Assembly: GCA_903871875.1 (NCBI GenBank)
Contig: CAIQIR010000019.1
Location: 17,512 to 81,511 of the forward strand
Direction: 5' to 3'
DNA from: an uncultured Schlesneria sp.
GTDB taxonomy: Bacteria > Planctomycetota > Planctomycetia > Planctomycetales > Planctomycetaceae
DNA length: 64,000 bases
Shown: piece by piece, positions 1-8,971 of the stretch
Numbering within the stretch: position 1 is the stretch's first letter
Layout of the letters: every line of letters starts with the position of its first letter
Position numbers and translations under genes: made by a program
The notes under the pieces: generated by a model
What the model was told of the DNA's origin: nothing
The model's input: only the letters and a program-made list of their open reading frames with translations
Databases searched by the model: none

Positions 1-608
1 AAGCAGACAACGTTGGCGAATAGCGATCCGTACAGCGTTCCCAGCAACGCAACCTGAAGGCCTTTACCGATTTCCGTAATATCGCTACCCATGCTACCGA
101 ACATCACGACCTGGCCGATAATCGTGGCTGTCAACCCGTAGGCGGGAGCGTAGTTACCCATCAGGGCAAATGCCTTTTTGCCGACAGCATGACGCTCACC
201 CAGCGAGAACAGTTCCAGCCTCAACGTCGATTCGACATCGTGATGATCCTGACCATCGATCACCATGCGAAGTCCTTTGGCGAGAAATGGCTCTTGGACT
301 TCTGCCATGCGGCCTTCGAGTGCCAACAGGCCATCTTTCCGTGCGACTGCGGCAAACTCGACCAATTTCAGGATCGCCTCACCCAGTGGCACGTCTTTGT
401 AAAAGAAACATTTTTTCAGGACGCCAAAAATGCCCAGGAAATTGCGCATTGGCAAACTGATCATGGTCGCGCAAATCGCGCCGACCACCACCAGCAACAC
501 GCCTTCTGTGCTGTAAAAGGCCCACAGATTTCCGTGCGTCTGATGGTACGCAGCACCGCCGATCATGCTGATTACTAAGATCAGACCCAGTATTGACGCG
601 AAATCCAT
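1..608 (-). CDS. motA: Flagellar motor stator protein MotA (partial, C-terminus beyond window)
   Basis: MotA forms the proton-conducting stator with MotB in the inner membrane and drives the rotor through its cytoplasmic loop. The start is the ATG at 608; about 202 codons are readable before the left edge. An N-terminal hydrophobic segment (MDFASILGLILVISM) is followed by a second (STEGVLLVVVGAICATMISL), then a charged cytoplasmic region. After that comes the typical third-helix stretch MGNYAPAYGLTATIIGQV, and near the edge LGTLYGSLFANVV. This matches the MotA/PomA family (usually 250-290 residues). It is the last flagellar gene visible in the minus-strand cluster, and motB would be expected just left of the window. 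Confidence 0.9.
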   Translation of the reverse strand, partial: MDFASILGLILVISMIGGAAYHQTHGNLWAFYSTEGVLLVVVGAICATMISLPMRNFLGIFGVLKKCFFYKDVPLGEAILKLVEFAAVARKDGLLALEGRMAEVQEPFLAKGLRMVIDGQDHHDVESTLRLELFSLGERHAVGKKAFALMGNYAPAYGLTATIIGQVVMFGSMGSDITEIGKGLQVALLGTLYGSLFANVVC

Positions 609-789
609 AGCGCTACTTCCGGTTCAAAATCGGTAGACGTACCTCTGACGATTGTCTTAGTCGAAGGAAATCCAACCTCCTTGCGGGGTCAAGGCGGTTC
701 AGACTTTTAACCTCGAGATTCCGTGTCGGCAGTACCGTTCGTACAAAGTTGTCGGGGTGAAGTGTATTTTCGATCTGAATTGAGCGGAT

Positions 790-1596
790 TTACTGCATTT
801 CTGGTGGAGGCGGAGGGAGAGGAGGAAGTTCACTGGCGTTTTGCGCCGTGCCGTCGATCGGCATCACCCCTCCTGTTGCCATGGTCCCCTGGGACGGAAT
901 CATCATCCCGGCGTTGTTTGGGAGGCTGGAAGGACCGATTGCTCCGGCAGGCGACGGGTTAAGCGACATGGCAATCTGTTGACCGACGAACCGCTGGAAG
1001 ACATCAGGCGATTCGAGCATTCGATCGGAACCCATCAGGCTTCGCGGCCAATTCAGTGTTTGCTTGAAATAAGCTTGTGCCTGTTTCGCGGTATTTCCTT
1101 CGCGCATGTCCCATAATCCGTTGATCGACGCGATCGCGATGCCTTCCGCGGGACCGATCAGCAACAGGGAAGCACCCAGTCGCGGTGGAGCATACGGGTG
1201 ATACTGAGTCACGCTGGCAAACAGAACGGCATCCGCTTGATACTCGCGGGCGACTCTCAGTACTTCTAATTCGTTAAACTGACCGTTTGCGAAGATATCT
1301 TGAGCCCGGGCGCCGGGGTCATCGCGAGTTGCCACGACGATCTCAAACCGGCCGACCCGCTGGATTTCCGCCGCCAGATTGGCCTGGAATTCGTCGTCCA
1401 CTTTGGGATACGCGGTCTGATTGGCCACGGGCATCAGCACGATTCGTTGCACGCTTGGCCAATTGCAATTCGGAGCGATGAATTGCTGAAACGGTGAATC
1501 GATATGGTCGATCGGGGGAGATTTGTCCTTCTTCAGCTGCACGCAACCGAAAGTGAGACAAAACGCCAAGACGACAATGATACCGCGAAACACCAT
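790..1596 (-). CDS. Lipoprotein with CsgG/LpoB/FlgO-like domain, in flagellar cluster
   Basis: Predicted 268-residue lipoprotein. A hydrophobic signal peptide ends in a lipobox with Cys at residue 18 (LTFGC). The body reads like the TolB-N/CsgG-type fold seen in FlgO, LpoB and related envelope proteins: a strand around VQRIVLMPVANQT, then a region RVGRFEIVVA and a segment around QADAVLFASVTQY. The C-terminal 60 residues are Gly/Pro/Met-rich and end in a run of prolines. A GGAG ribosome site precedes the ATG at 1596, and the gene starts 3 bp after the coiled-coil gene, so they are probably co-transcribed with motA. A flagellar outer-membrane role is inferred from position only. Confidence 0.6.
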   Translation of the reverse strand: MVFRGIIVVLAFCLTFGCVQLKKDKSPPIDHIDSPFQQFIAPNCNWPSVQRIVLMPVANQTAYPKVDDEFQANLAAEIQRVGRFEIVVATRDDPGARAQDIFANGQFNELEVLRVAREYQADAVLFASVTQYHPYAPPRLGASLLLIGPAEGIAIASINGLWDMREGNTAKQAQAYFKQTLNWPRSLMGSDRMLESPDVFQRFVGQQIAMSLNPSPAGAIGPSSLPNNAGMMIPSQGTMATGGVMPIDGTAQNASELPPLPPPPPEMQ

Positions 1597-1599
1597 TTC

Positions 1600-2508
1600 T
1601 CACTCCGTGGGATTCGGTGGTAGCGCGGTGACATCATTCGATTCGAGCAACTGCTGCAACAGCGGCCCCATCGACTGCAAAAACCCAGTGTGCTCTTTTT
1701 CGGCCATACGAACCTTTTCACGCAGGCTTTGCAAATCGGCTCGCAGACGATCGAGATCACCACGAGCCGCGGTGACTTCTTTGCGAGCCGATTGAATTTC
1801 CCGAGCGGCAGCCATCAATTGATCTTGGGTTTCTTTGACGCGAGTTTGTAATCCCGCATTCTGTTGACGCAGGATTTCATTTTCCTGTTCCAACTCCATT
1901 TTGAGCGTTTGGATTTGGATCGCTCGTTCGGTCGCAGTTTCGCCATTCAAACCTAGATAGGATCCACGAACCGGAGGGGGACTTCCTCGATTCACTGGCG
2001 ACGTCACGACGATTGGCGAATTTCGACGCTCACGTTGTTCCATTAACAATGGATCGAGGCCATCACGCGTGATGCCTTGATTGGAATCATGATGCGCTAC
2101 CGGTGTGATTGCCGGTCGTCCGCCAGTCTTTTGATAGGATTCGGCGACCGCCTGAGCAACTTTTTCTGTGGGAGTTGCGGCGGGAGCTGGATTCGCGGCG
2201 ACTCGCTTCGGTTCGGTTCCTGGAATCGACTTACGAATATCATTGTTGTTGGACTTGATACTGCTGCGCTTGCTTAGGCTGGCCCGTCCGGCAGGCGATA
2301 GTGGGGACATCGTGGGTGTTGTCGGCGGTCTCGGAGAGCTGACATTGACAGACGGATTGGTGGCGGACTGATGTTTATCATTAATCAGTGGCGTTTCGAA
2401 GACCATGTCGTCGGAGTCGCGCTGTCCGCGTAGAACTGAGGTGTCGGCCGCGATGAGCGCGATCGCGATCACGAGCATCCGTGCTCGTTTATACGCTTGC
2501 GGTTTCAT
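1600..2508 (-). CDS. Secreted coiled-coil protein, flagellar cluster
   Basis: About 302 residues from the ATG at 2508, chosen because GGAGG lies 8 nt upstream and because it begins a clear signal peptide (MKPQAYKRARMLVIAIALIAA). Longer in-frame starts lack this. The middle is low-complexity, rich in Ser/Thr/Pro/Asn. The last third (about residues 200-290) is a heptad-like coiled coil starting near LKMELEQENEILRQQN. No family is recognised. It lies between the small Cys-motif gene and the lipoprotein gene, just downstream of fliA. The architecture fits a periplasmic or envelope structural protein; a motility role is inferred from position. Confidence 0.6.
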   Translation of the reverse strand: MKPQAYKRARMLVIAIALIAADTSVLRGQRDSDDMVFETPLINDKHQSATNPSVNVSSPRPPTTPTMSPLSPAGRASLSKRSSIKSNNNDIRKSIPGTEPKRVAANPAPAATPTEKVAQAVAESYQKTGGRPAITPVAHHDSNQGITRDGLDPLLMEQRERRNSPIVVTSPVNRGSPPPVRGSYLGLNGETATERAIQIQTLKMELEQENEILRQQNAGLQTRVKETQDQLMAAAREIQSARKEVTAARGDLDRLRADLQSLREKVRMAEKEHTGFLQSMGPLLQQLLESNDVTALPPNPTE

Positions 2509-2599
2509 CGGTCGACCTCCATTTCCGTCGCAATTCTGTCGGATTTGATCCATCTCACCTTCCTCGTTTCCACTCACGGGCAGCGGTCGATGGAATGCC

Positions 2600-2866
2600 T
2601 CAGGGTGTCTCGGTTGAATTTCGATGTTGATCGGCGTTCGTTTCGTAGGAACACCAAAGTCTCATTTTTTGTCCGCAGGCACAGGTCACATCGATGGCTC
2701 GCACGACATTCGCTTCCATGATCAACTCGATCGAGGCTGTGTCATCATGAGTAACGGGGCGTCCTCCCACGCGGGCCAGTTCAGCGGACCGGACGACACG
2801 ACTACTGGGCACGACAGCGGAATGGGCCACTTCCCGAGAGAAATTTTTGGCCATACGATCACTCAT
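2600..2866 (-). CDS. Small hypothetical protein with Cys motif, translationally coupled to fliA
   Basis: An 88-residue protein of unknown function. Its ATG overlaps the fliA stop codon (ATGA at 2863-2866), which supports it as a real, translationally coupled gene. The N-terminal half is Ser/Arg/Val-rich. A conserved-looking C-terminal segment IDVTCACGQKMRLWC has a CxC plus a third Cys and could bind metal. No domain is recognised. The position directly after a sigma-28 gene raises the possibility of a FliA regulator, but nothing in the sequence resembles FlgM, so this is only a contextual guess. Confidence 0.5.
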   Translation of the reverse strand: MSDRMAKNFSREVAHSAVVPSSRVVRSAELARVGGRPVTHDDTASIELIMEANVVRAIDVTCACGQKMRLWCSYETNADQHRNSTETP

Positions 2867-3615
2867 GGCTTGGATCCTTTCACGCTGGTGCCGACATGGG
2901 TTCTTAGCTGGAATTGGGCGGCGGCCAATAATCGCGACACACGGGATTCGGAAAGCTTCAAGACTTCACCGATTTCCTTCAGTCTCAAATCTTCCATGTA
3001 GTAAAGCGTCACAACCAATCGTTCTCGTTCTGGAAGTGCGGCGATCGCATCAGCGAGCAATCGTTTCTGTTCTGCGCGTTCGGCACTGGCATCCGGTGAC
3101 GATTCGGAATGTCGTGTCGGATCATCCAGAACCTGATCGAGTGACTGAACTCGAATCAACGGCATTGCGAGCAATGCGTCGACGACTTCGTCTTTACTCA
3201 GCCCCGTTTCCACAACCAGATCGTCGACGGTGCTTGGAGCGGTCAACTGATCCTGGGCCTTGGCGACCAGCATGACTCGCTGCATGACTTCCTGAGGCAA
3301 AGGGCAGTTTCGTCGTGCTTCGTCGTAAATTGCGCCGCGAATTCGCAACGCGGCAAATGATTTGAAATCAACACCCCGTGACGTGTCGAATCGACGAGCC
3401 GCTTCGACGAGACCCAGCATTCCGGCCGATTCCAAGTTTTCCACATCGACGCCAGCCGGCAAACGGGCTGTCACTTTTCCCGTGAGATGTCTTACAAGCC
3501 AAAGATGACTGATAACAAGTTCGTCACGGGCCGTTTGTTCGGCCGTGCGAGAGTATTCCTGAAGTTTCCGACTCATGCTGACTGACATGCTGGCCCAACC
3601 ATTCTTGTCATTCAT
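2863..3615 (-). CDS. fliA: Flagellar sigma-28 factor FliA (FliA/WhiG family)
   Basis: RNA polymerase sigma factor of the FliA/WhiG type, which normally directs transcription of late flagellar genes. Region 2 is visible around HLWLVRHLTGKV, ESAGMLGLVEAARRFD and FKSFAALRIRGAIYDEAR. Region 3 follows, and region 4 (LPERERLVVTLYYME, then LSESRVSRLL) has a helix-turn-helix. The start is uncertain: an ATG at 3615 is given here, ATGs at 3588 and 3576 are possible, and the open frame extends to a TTG at 3678; none has a good ribosome site. It lies 265 bp downstream of flhA and overlaps the next small gene by ATGA. The family call is secure; target promoters cannot be assigned from this window. Confidence 0.9.
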   Translation of the reverse strand: MNDKNGWASMSVSMSRKLQEYSRTAEQTARDELVISHLWLVRHLTGKVTARLPAGVDVENLESAGMLGLVEAARRFDTSRGVDFKSFAALRIRGAIYDEARRNCPLPQEVMQRVMLVAKAQDQLTAPSTVDDLVVETGLSKDEVVDALLAMPLIRVQSLDQVLDDPTRHSESSPDASAERAEQKRLLADAIAALPERERLVVTLYYMEDLRLKEIGEVLKLSESRVSRLLAAAQFQLRTHVGTSVKGSKP

Positions 3616-3880
3616 CTGATTGAGTGACGACGTGAAACGGACGTCCGCGACCGGCAGGCCGTTTCGATGAATCACCAAACGAATTTAAAAGGGAGGTTTC
3701 GCCACGAGACGAACGTCGCGCGTGATGGGAGGTCTTTGAATTTGAATCAGTTGGGAGAGGCGTTTTTTTGTCGATCACCCGGTTTTTGTCAAGATGACGG
3801 AACCAGCGAATGCTGCAAGTTGACGACGGGAGGCCAATTTCGGCCGATTGAGTTTCGTGAATCGGCAACATCTGCGGATC

Positions 3881-6004
3881 CTATGCCACTTTCTGGGCGA
3901 ATCCGTTGTCGGCATTGGCGTCCACCGGTGTCTTGATTTTGTATATTTCGTCTCGCCGGATGATGAATTGGGCTTCGAGAAGGACGTCGTTCGGAACTTC
4001 GGTGAAGGCAATTACCGTTAAATCAGGAAGTCCGCGAAGCAGTAGGTTCTTCAATGGACGACGCAACTGCGAATCAACCAATAGTGTGACTTCGATGCCC
4101 TTTTGGCCTGCTTCGCGCAGGGCCGTGGCTAGTCGTACGATGAGGGCTTCGAACGCGTCCGGTTGTATGGCCATTTTCTTGTCTTGCTGACTGCGTCGAA
4201 GTTCGAGTTCCAACGACGGATCGAAAATGATCGCATGGATGCGGTTCTGTGCATCGATAAAGGGATCGCAGATCGCCCGGGATAGATAAACTCTTGCACG
4301 CTCGGCCAATTCATCTGGATCTTTTGTTGTCGGAGCGTTGTGAGCCAGACTTTCGAGGATGCGGGTCAAGTTGGTAATCGGTACGCGTTCCTGCAACAAC
4401 AGCGACAGCACTCGATGCACCGTCCCCATCGACAACATGTTGGGAATCAATTCATCGACGACGGCCGCAGCCGTCAGCTTGGCTTTGTCGATCAACTTGG
4501 CCAGGTCTTCGCGGCTAAGCAGCTCACCCGCGTGTCGGCGCAGTGCTTCTCGCAAGTGCGTTACCATCACTCCCGGCGCGTCGACGACAGTACAGCCGGT
4601 CATTTCGGCTTGAGCTCGATCGATTTCGGAGATCCATTTCGCGGGAAGTCCGAACGCGGGATCCTTGGCGTCCCGACCATTGAGGTGAATTCTCGCTCCC
4701 TCAGGATGAATCGCCAGAACCTGACCAATGTGGATTTGTCCACGCCCCACCTCCTGGCCGCTGACCAGAATCCGATATTCTTCGTCGCCGAGTTGTCCAT
4801 TGTCTCGCACGCGCACCAAGGGGATCCACAGTCCACATCGTTTGGCCAGATCTTTGCGTACCGTAGCAATGCGTTGGAGCAAGCCAAGGTCTCGCTTCGG
4901 ATCGACCAGTGGGATTAACTGCCGGCCAATTTCGATGCACGCACGGTCTGTCTCGAGGAATTCGGCCAGATGTTCTTCCATGGGTGTGGGAACTGCCGCC
5001 GAATTGTTCGCACGTTCGGGTTCGGCTTTCTTAGCGGCAGCGGCGAGGTTCGCCGGAGATAGTCGATTGGAAACGTACCACAATGCCCCAGAGATGATGA
5101 TAAAGGGGATCATCGGCATGCCGGGGGCCAGGGACAACAGTCCCAATAACCCCGCACCGATTTGCAATGGTTGGCGTTTGGTAAAAAACTGAGTCCCGAT
5201 TTCAGAACCCAGTCCCAGTTCATTCGAAGATTTGGTCACAAGGATACCGGCGGCGGTTGCGATGATCAGTGCGGGAATTTGCGATACGAGGCCGTCCCCC
5301 ACTGTCAAAATCGAATAGACCTTCAAGGCTTGTACCAGAGGCATCCCGTTCATGAGTCCAATAACGACGCCACCCAGTAGGTTAATACCCGTGATGACCA
5401 TCGCGGCGACGGCGTCACCACGGACGAATTTGCTCGCACCGTCCATGGCTCCGTAAAACTGGGCTTCTTGAAGCAAGAAAGATCGGCGTCGCTTGGCTTC
5501 GACGTCGTTGATGGCGCCTGCATTTAAATCGGCATCGATCGCCATCTGCTTGCCGGGCATTGCATCGAGCACAAATCTCGCACCGACTTCCGAAATACGT
5601 GTCGCACCTTTGGTGATGACCACAAATTGGATGACGACCAGAATCAAGAAGACAACCATCCCGACCACAAGATTCCCGCCGACGACATAATTCCCGAACG
5701 TCTCGACGATGCGACCGGCGTCGGCCTGACCCAAAATCAACCGCGTGGTCGCGACGTTTAGCGATAGTCGCCCAAGCGTCAGCAACAACAGTGCCGACGG
5801 AAATACCGACAATTCAAGCGGTTGTTCAACGCCGAGTGTGACGAGAAGCAAAAGAATCGTGACGCTGAGATTCAACGTTAACAGAACGTCGAGAAGTGCC
5901 GTAGGCAACGGCACGATCAAGACGATCAGCACCGCCATCACGACCAGCGGAAACACCAATTCACTGCGTTGATTGAGGCCCAGGGGGGCAGTGGTACTCG
6001 CCAT
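3881..6004 (-). CDS. flhA: Flagellar biosynthesis protein FlhA, export gate subunit
   Basis: FlhA is the large membrane component of the flagellar type III export gate; its cytoplasmic domain docks chaperone-substrate complexes. The 707-residue protein has the usual length. There are about eight hydrophobic segments in the first 310 residues, with the family hallmark LSLNVATTRLIL near residue 80 and the FHIPEP-type loop following EVGARFVLDAMPGKQMAIDADLNAG. A linker follows (about 330-350), then the soluble four-subdomain C-terminal domain. The ATG at 6004 is preceded by GGAAG at good spacing. It follows flhB by 22 bp, and fliA lies downstream, as in many flagellar operons. Confidence 0.97.
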   Translation of the reverse strand: MASTTAPLGLNQRSELVFPLVVMAVLIVLIVPLPTALLDVLLTLNLSVTILLLLVTLGVEQPLELSVFPSALLLLTLGRLSLNVATTRLILGQADAGRIVETFGNYVVGGNLVVGMVVFLILVVIQFVVITKGATRISEVGARFVLDAMPGKQMAIDADLNAGAINDVEAKRRRSFLLQEAQFYGAMDGASKFVRGDAVAAMVITGINLLGGVVIGLMNGMPLVQALKVYSILTVGDGLVSQIPALIIATAAGILVTKSSNELGLGSEIGTQFFTKRQPLQIGAGLLGLLSLAPGMPMIPFIIISGALWYVSNRLSPANLAAAAKKAEPERANNSAAVPTPMEEHLAEFLETDRACIEIGRQLIPLVDPKRDLGLLQRIATVRKDLAKRCGLWIPLVRVRDNGQLGDEEYRILVSGQEVGRGQIHIGQVLAIHPEGARIHLNGRDAKDPAFGLPAKWISEIDRAQAEMTGCTVVDAPGVMVTHLREALRRHAGELLSREDLAKLIDKAKLTAAAVVDELIPNMLSMGTVHRVLSLLLQERVPITNLTRILESLAHNAPTTKDPDELAERARVYLSRAICDPFIDAQNRIHAIIFDPSLELELRRSQQDKKMAIQPDAFEALIVRLATALREAGQKGIEVTLLVDSQLRRPLKNLLLRGLPDLTVIAFTEVPNDVLLEAQFIIRRDEIYKIKTPVDANADNGFAQKVA

Positions 6005-6026
6005 GGATCGACTTCCTCATTCCCTC

Positions 6027-7094
6027 TCAGACATTGGATCCACGAAGACGGTAGACATACGCCAGGACTTCGCTGACTGCGACGAACAATGTCTGTGGGA
6101 TTTCCTGCCCGACTTTGACCGTTTTGTAGAGAGCTTGAGCGACAGGTTTGCGTTCCAGGACGGGAATGCCGTGTCGCCGAGCTTTGGAGGCAATTTGAAA
6201 TGCAAACTGATCGTGTCCCTTGGCAATCACGACGGGAGCCGCGTCGACACCACGTTCGTAACGCAACGCGATGGCCAAGTGCGTGGGGTTGGTGATCACC
6301 ACCGTGGCCTTGGGAACGTCTTGAATCATCCTTCGCTGACTGGCAATTTCGCGAGCACGTTGGCGGCGTCTGGCAATGACATGGGGATCCCCGTCATCGT
6401 CTTTTCGTTCTTGCTTGACCTCTTCACGGGTCATTCGCAGTTTCTGTTCATTTCGATACCACTGAAGTCCGTAGTCACCGGCACCCATGATCAATAGTAC
6501 GGCGGAGATATCGATTAATAATTCGATCGAAAGTCCCCACGCCGACGCGACGCTTCTTCCGAGCAATCCTTCGGACAGTGCGCCGACTTGCGAGCCGCGG
6601 TCGCTCAATACCCACCACGATACCACCGCCAGCACGATGATTTTTGCAAGTGAAATACCACCTCGCGTGGCGCCTTCCCATGAAATGATCCGATGCCAAT
6701 TTTCGGCCGGATTCAGACGTTCCCATTTAGGGCCGAGCGATTCGGAATTGATGTGGAACCCGGCCTGAGCGAGATTGGCAGCCAACCCGATCGCGAACAA
6801 GCCCGCCAGGAACCATCCGGTCAACTGAAAGCCTTCTCCGAATATCGATGTGAGTTGCGAGTGTACCCCATCGATCGTGAGATCCTTGGCCAGACGGCCA
6901 AATTGAGTATGGAAATCGTTGCTCAATCCCTGGGCCAGTGTCATACCGATCCACGAGAGCCCGATAGTCCCACCAAATAGCAACAAACCGTTAATCAATT
7001 CATGACTGTACGCGAACTGTCCTTGGGCGCGGGCATCATCGCGCCTGCGCTGTGACGGGAGTTCTGTTTTGTCGGAATCTTGATCTTCGGCCAT
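6027..7094 (-). CDS. flhB: Flagellar biosynthesis protein FlhB, substrate-specificity switch
   Basis: FlhB is the export-gate subunit that switches the secretion apparatus from rod/hook to filament substrates by autocleavage. At 355 residues it has the family length. A short charged cytoplasmic N-terminus (TELPSQRRRDDAR) is followed by four membrane segments between about residues 30 and 210, then a basic linker. The autocleavage motif NPTH is intact at residues 269-272. The conserved tail includes VIAKGHDQFAFQIASKAR and IPVLERKPVAQALY. The start ATG lies 3 bp after the fliR stop, so the two are coupled. Confidence 0.97.
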   Translation of the reverse strand: MAEDQDSDKTELPSQRRRDDARAQGQFAYSHELINGLLLFGGTIGLSWIGMTLAQGLSNDFHTQFGRLAKDLTIDGVHSQLTSIFGEGFQLTGWFLAGLFAIGLAANLAQAGFHINSESLGPKWERLNPAENWHRIISWEGATRGGISLAKIIVLAVVSWWVLSDRGSQVGALSEGLLGRSVASAWGLSIELLIDISAVLLIMGAGDYGLQWYRNEQKLRMTREEVKQERKDDDGDPHVIARRRQRAREIASQRRMIQDVPKATVVITNPTHLAIALRYERGVDAAPVVIAKGHDQFAFQIASKARRHGIPVLERKPVAQALYKTVKVGQEIPQTLFVAVSEVLAYVYRLRGSNV

Positions 7095-7097
7095 GCC

Positions 7098-7868
7098 TTA
7101 CCAACCAACCAAAAGATTCGAAAAACGCTGTAAAACCGCACTCATTCGGGGTGTCATATCAGGCCAGAGGATGGATGTTGCCAGAACGCCCACAAGGATT
7201 CGTAGTCCGTATCCAAAAGACATCAAATTCAACTGAGGAGCCGCGCGAGCCATCAGGCCCAGCACGAGCGATGTGATGAATAGACAACAAGCCACTGGTG
7301 CGGCGAGAGTTAAGCCCCATTCTGTTGCCGCGGCCAACGCACCGAGTTGGGCCGCAACCGGAATGTTCAGTGTCGTGCCGCCAATCGGTTGTTGGGCGAA
7401 CGATCGATGGAGCGCGGCCAGGAAAAGATGGTGAACGTCGAGCGTGAAGAATAGGAGCGCCCCAAACATTTCGAAAAACTCGCCGAACGTCGTCGTCATT
7501 TGAGGACGAGTGGGATCGGTAATCGTTCCCATCGTCAGGCCCATCTCCTGGGCGATGTATTCCCCCGCGACTTTGAAGGGCACCAGAAATAAGCCGAATA
7601 CAAACCCCAACGCCGCTCCGATGATGATCTCACGGCCGATGGCCATCGCGAATGCAAGCCAGGGAGTTTGTTCCATGGCGATGACGACACGAACCGAAGT
7701 GGCTCCCGATTGGGCAAACCAGAAACACGTCAACGCCAACGCCGTTCCCGCCTTGATCGTTTTCGGCACGTTGGCACCGCCGAGATAGGGGATCGTTGCG
7801 ATAAAAGTTGACACGCGAGCCAGGATCAGCCCGAAAGTCATCAGCCATGTGGTGAGAACGCCGTCCAT
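7098..7868 (-). CDS. fliR: Flagellar biosynthesis protein FliR
   Basis: FliR is an inner-membrane component of the flagellar export pore (the FliP5-FliQ4-FliR1 core). The product has 256 residues from the ATG at 7868, chosen over an upstream in-frame TTG because GGA precedes it at suitable spacing. It is almost entirely hydrophobic with about six membrane segments. Family features are FGLILARVSTFIATIPYLGG near the N-terminus and GEYIAQEMGLTMGTITDP in the middle. It lies 84 bp after fliQ and immediately before flhB, the usual order. Confidence 0.95.
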   Translation of the reverse strand: MDGVLTTWLMTFGLILARVSTFIATIPYLGGANVPKTIKAGTALALTCFWFAQSGATSVRVVIAMEQTPWLAFAMAIGREIIIGAALGFVFGLFLVPFKVAGEYIAQEMGLTMGTITDPTRPQMTTTFGEFFEMFGALLFFTLDVHHLFLAALHRSFAQQPIGGTTLNIPVAAQLGALAAATEWGLTLAAPVACCLFITSLVLGLMARAAPQLNLMSFGYGLRILVGVLATSILWPDMTPRMSAVLQRFSNLLVGW

Positions 7869-7952
7869 TGCGTTTCCAAACAGTCGCAACCAGTCCGGTT
7901 GCGTTTTTCTAACGGGGTTGAAGTGGCAAATTTGTGGTTTGCAGGGGAAGGA

Positions 7953-8222
7953 TCAATGTGCGACTTGAGCGGCTCGGGAAAACATCTGTACGGTAAAATA
8001 AATTGACATTTGCAATAGCCAGGGCATGGTCAAGACGAGCAATGCGGACAGTGCCAGGATGCGCGGTGCGAAACTGAGCGTTTGTTCTTGGATGTTTGTC
8101 ACTGCCTGAAAAATACTGACGATCAATCCGATGATCAGGCTGACCACCAGCGCGGGCGTCGTGAGAAGCACCGCGTGGTAGAAGAATTCGCGTCCCAGTG
8201 AAACGGCGTCAGCTTCTGTCAT
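7953..8222 (-). CDS. fliQ: Flagellar biosynthesis protein FliQ
   Basis: FliQ is the small two-helix subunit of the flagellar export pore. The 89-residue product from the ATG at 8222 matches the family length; an in-frame extension to 8330 overlaps fliP and is not needed. The N-terminus MTEADAVSLGREFFYHAV leads into a first membrane helix (VVSLIIGLIVSIFQAVTNIQEQTLSF). A proline-containing loop follows, then a second helix (ALLVLTMPWLLQM). The order fliP-fliQ-fliR is conserved across bacteria. Confidence 0.95.
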   Translation of the reverse strand: MTEADAVSLGREFFYHAVLLTTPALVVSLIIGLIVSIFQAVTNIQEQTLSFAPRILALSALLVLTMPWLLQMSIYFTVQMFSRAAQVAH

Positions 8223-8287
8223 AGCTTGATTCTCAGGATTTGCTTTTCCGAAAGGACTACGGAGCAATTGATGTTTTTCAAGATTTC

Positions 8288-8968
8288 CTATCCGAAACTT
8301 TGACTGAGCGACAACGAAACGAGGTGCCAACCGTCCGCCAGAACGAAAAGCAAGATCTTGAAGGGCGTCGAAATAATCACCGGTGGCATCATCATCATTC
8401 CCATGGACATCAAAACGGTCGAGACCACCAGATCCACGAGCAGAAAGGGAATATAGATACAGAACCCCATGACAAATGCGGTCTTCAATTCGCTAATGAT
8501 GAAGGCGGGGATGAGTACACTGATCGGCGTGTCCTTCGGAGTTTGAATCGGTCCAGCCTTGGACATGTGCGCGAACAGAGCCAAATCGTGCTTACGAGTC
8601 TGTCGTAACATGAAACCCTTGTGGATTTCGATCGAACGTCGAATTGCCTCCAGCCCCGTGATTTCTTCGTTGAGATAGGGCAAAACCGCGAGATCGTTCA
8701 ATTTGGTCAACGTCGGCTCCATGATAAAGACCGTCAGGAACAGCGACAGACCGACAAGTACCGTGTTGGGCGGAATTTCCTGTGTCGACAGTCCTCGGCG
8801 AACGAATGACATCACAATGGTGATTCGCGTGAAACAAGTCAGGCAGGACAGGGCTGCCGGTAACATAACCAGGCTCCCCAAAAAAATTGCCATCTGCAGC
8901 GGAGGCGACAAGTTCTGCATGAAGCCCGATTCGGCGATTCGTTCCGCCACGTTTTCAAAGTTCGACAT
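8288..8968 (-). CDS. fliP: Flagellar biosynthesis protein FliP
   Basis: FliP is the pentameric core of the flagellar export pore in the inner membrane. The 226-residue product carries the family signatures SCLTCFTRITIVMSFVR, PNTVLVGLSLFLTVFIM, and the long C-terminal hydrophobic region ISELKTAFVMGFCIYIPFLL followed by SMGMMMMPP. It has about four membrane segments. It appears to lack the extended cleavable signal peptide of enterobacterial FliP. The start ATG follows the fliO stop by 3 bp, with AAAGGA as ribosome site overlapping the fliO end. Confidence 0.96.
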   Translation of the reverse strand: MSNFENVAERIAESGFMQNLSPPLQMAIFLGSLVMLPAALSCLTCFTRITIVMSFVRRGLSTQEIPPNTVLVGLSLFLTVFIMEPTLTKLNDLAVLPYLNEEITGLEAIRRSIEIHKGFMLRQTRKHDLALFAHMSKAGPIQTPKDTPISVLIPAFIISELKTAFVMGFCIYIPFLLVDLVVSTVLMSMGMMMMPPVIISTPFKILLFVLADGWHLVSLSLSQSFG

Positions 8969-8971
8969 GGC

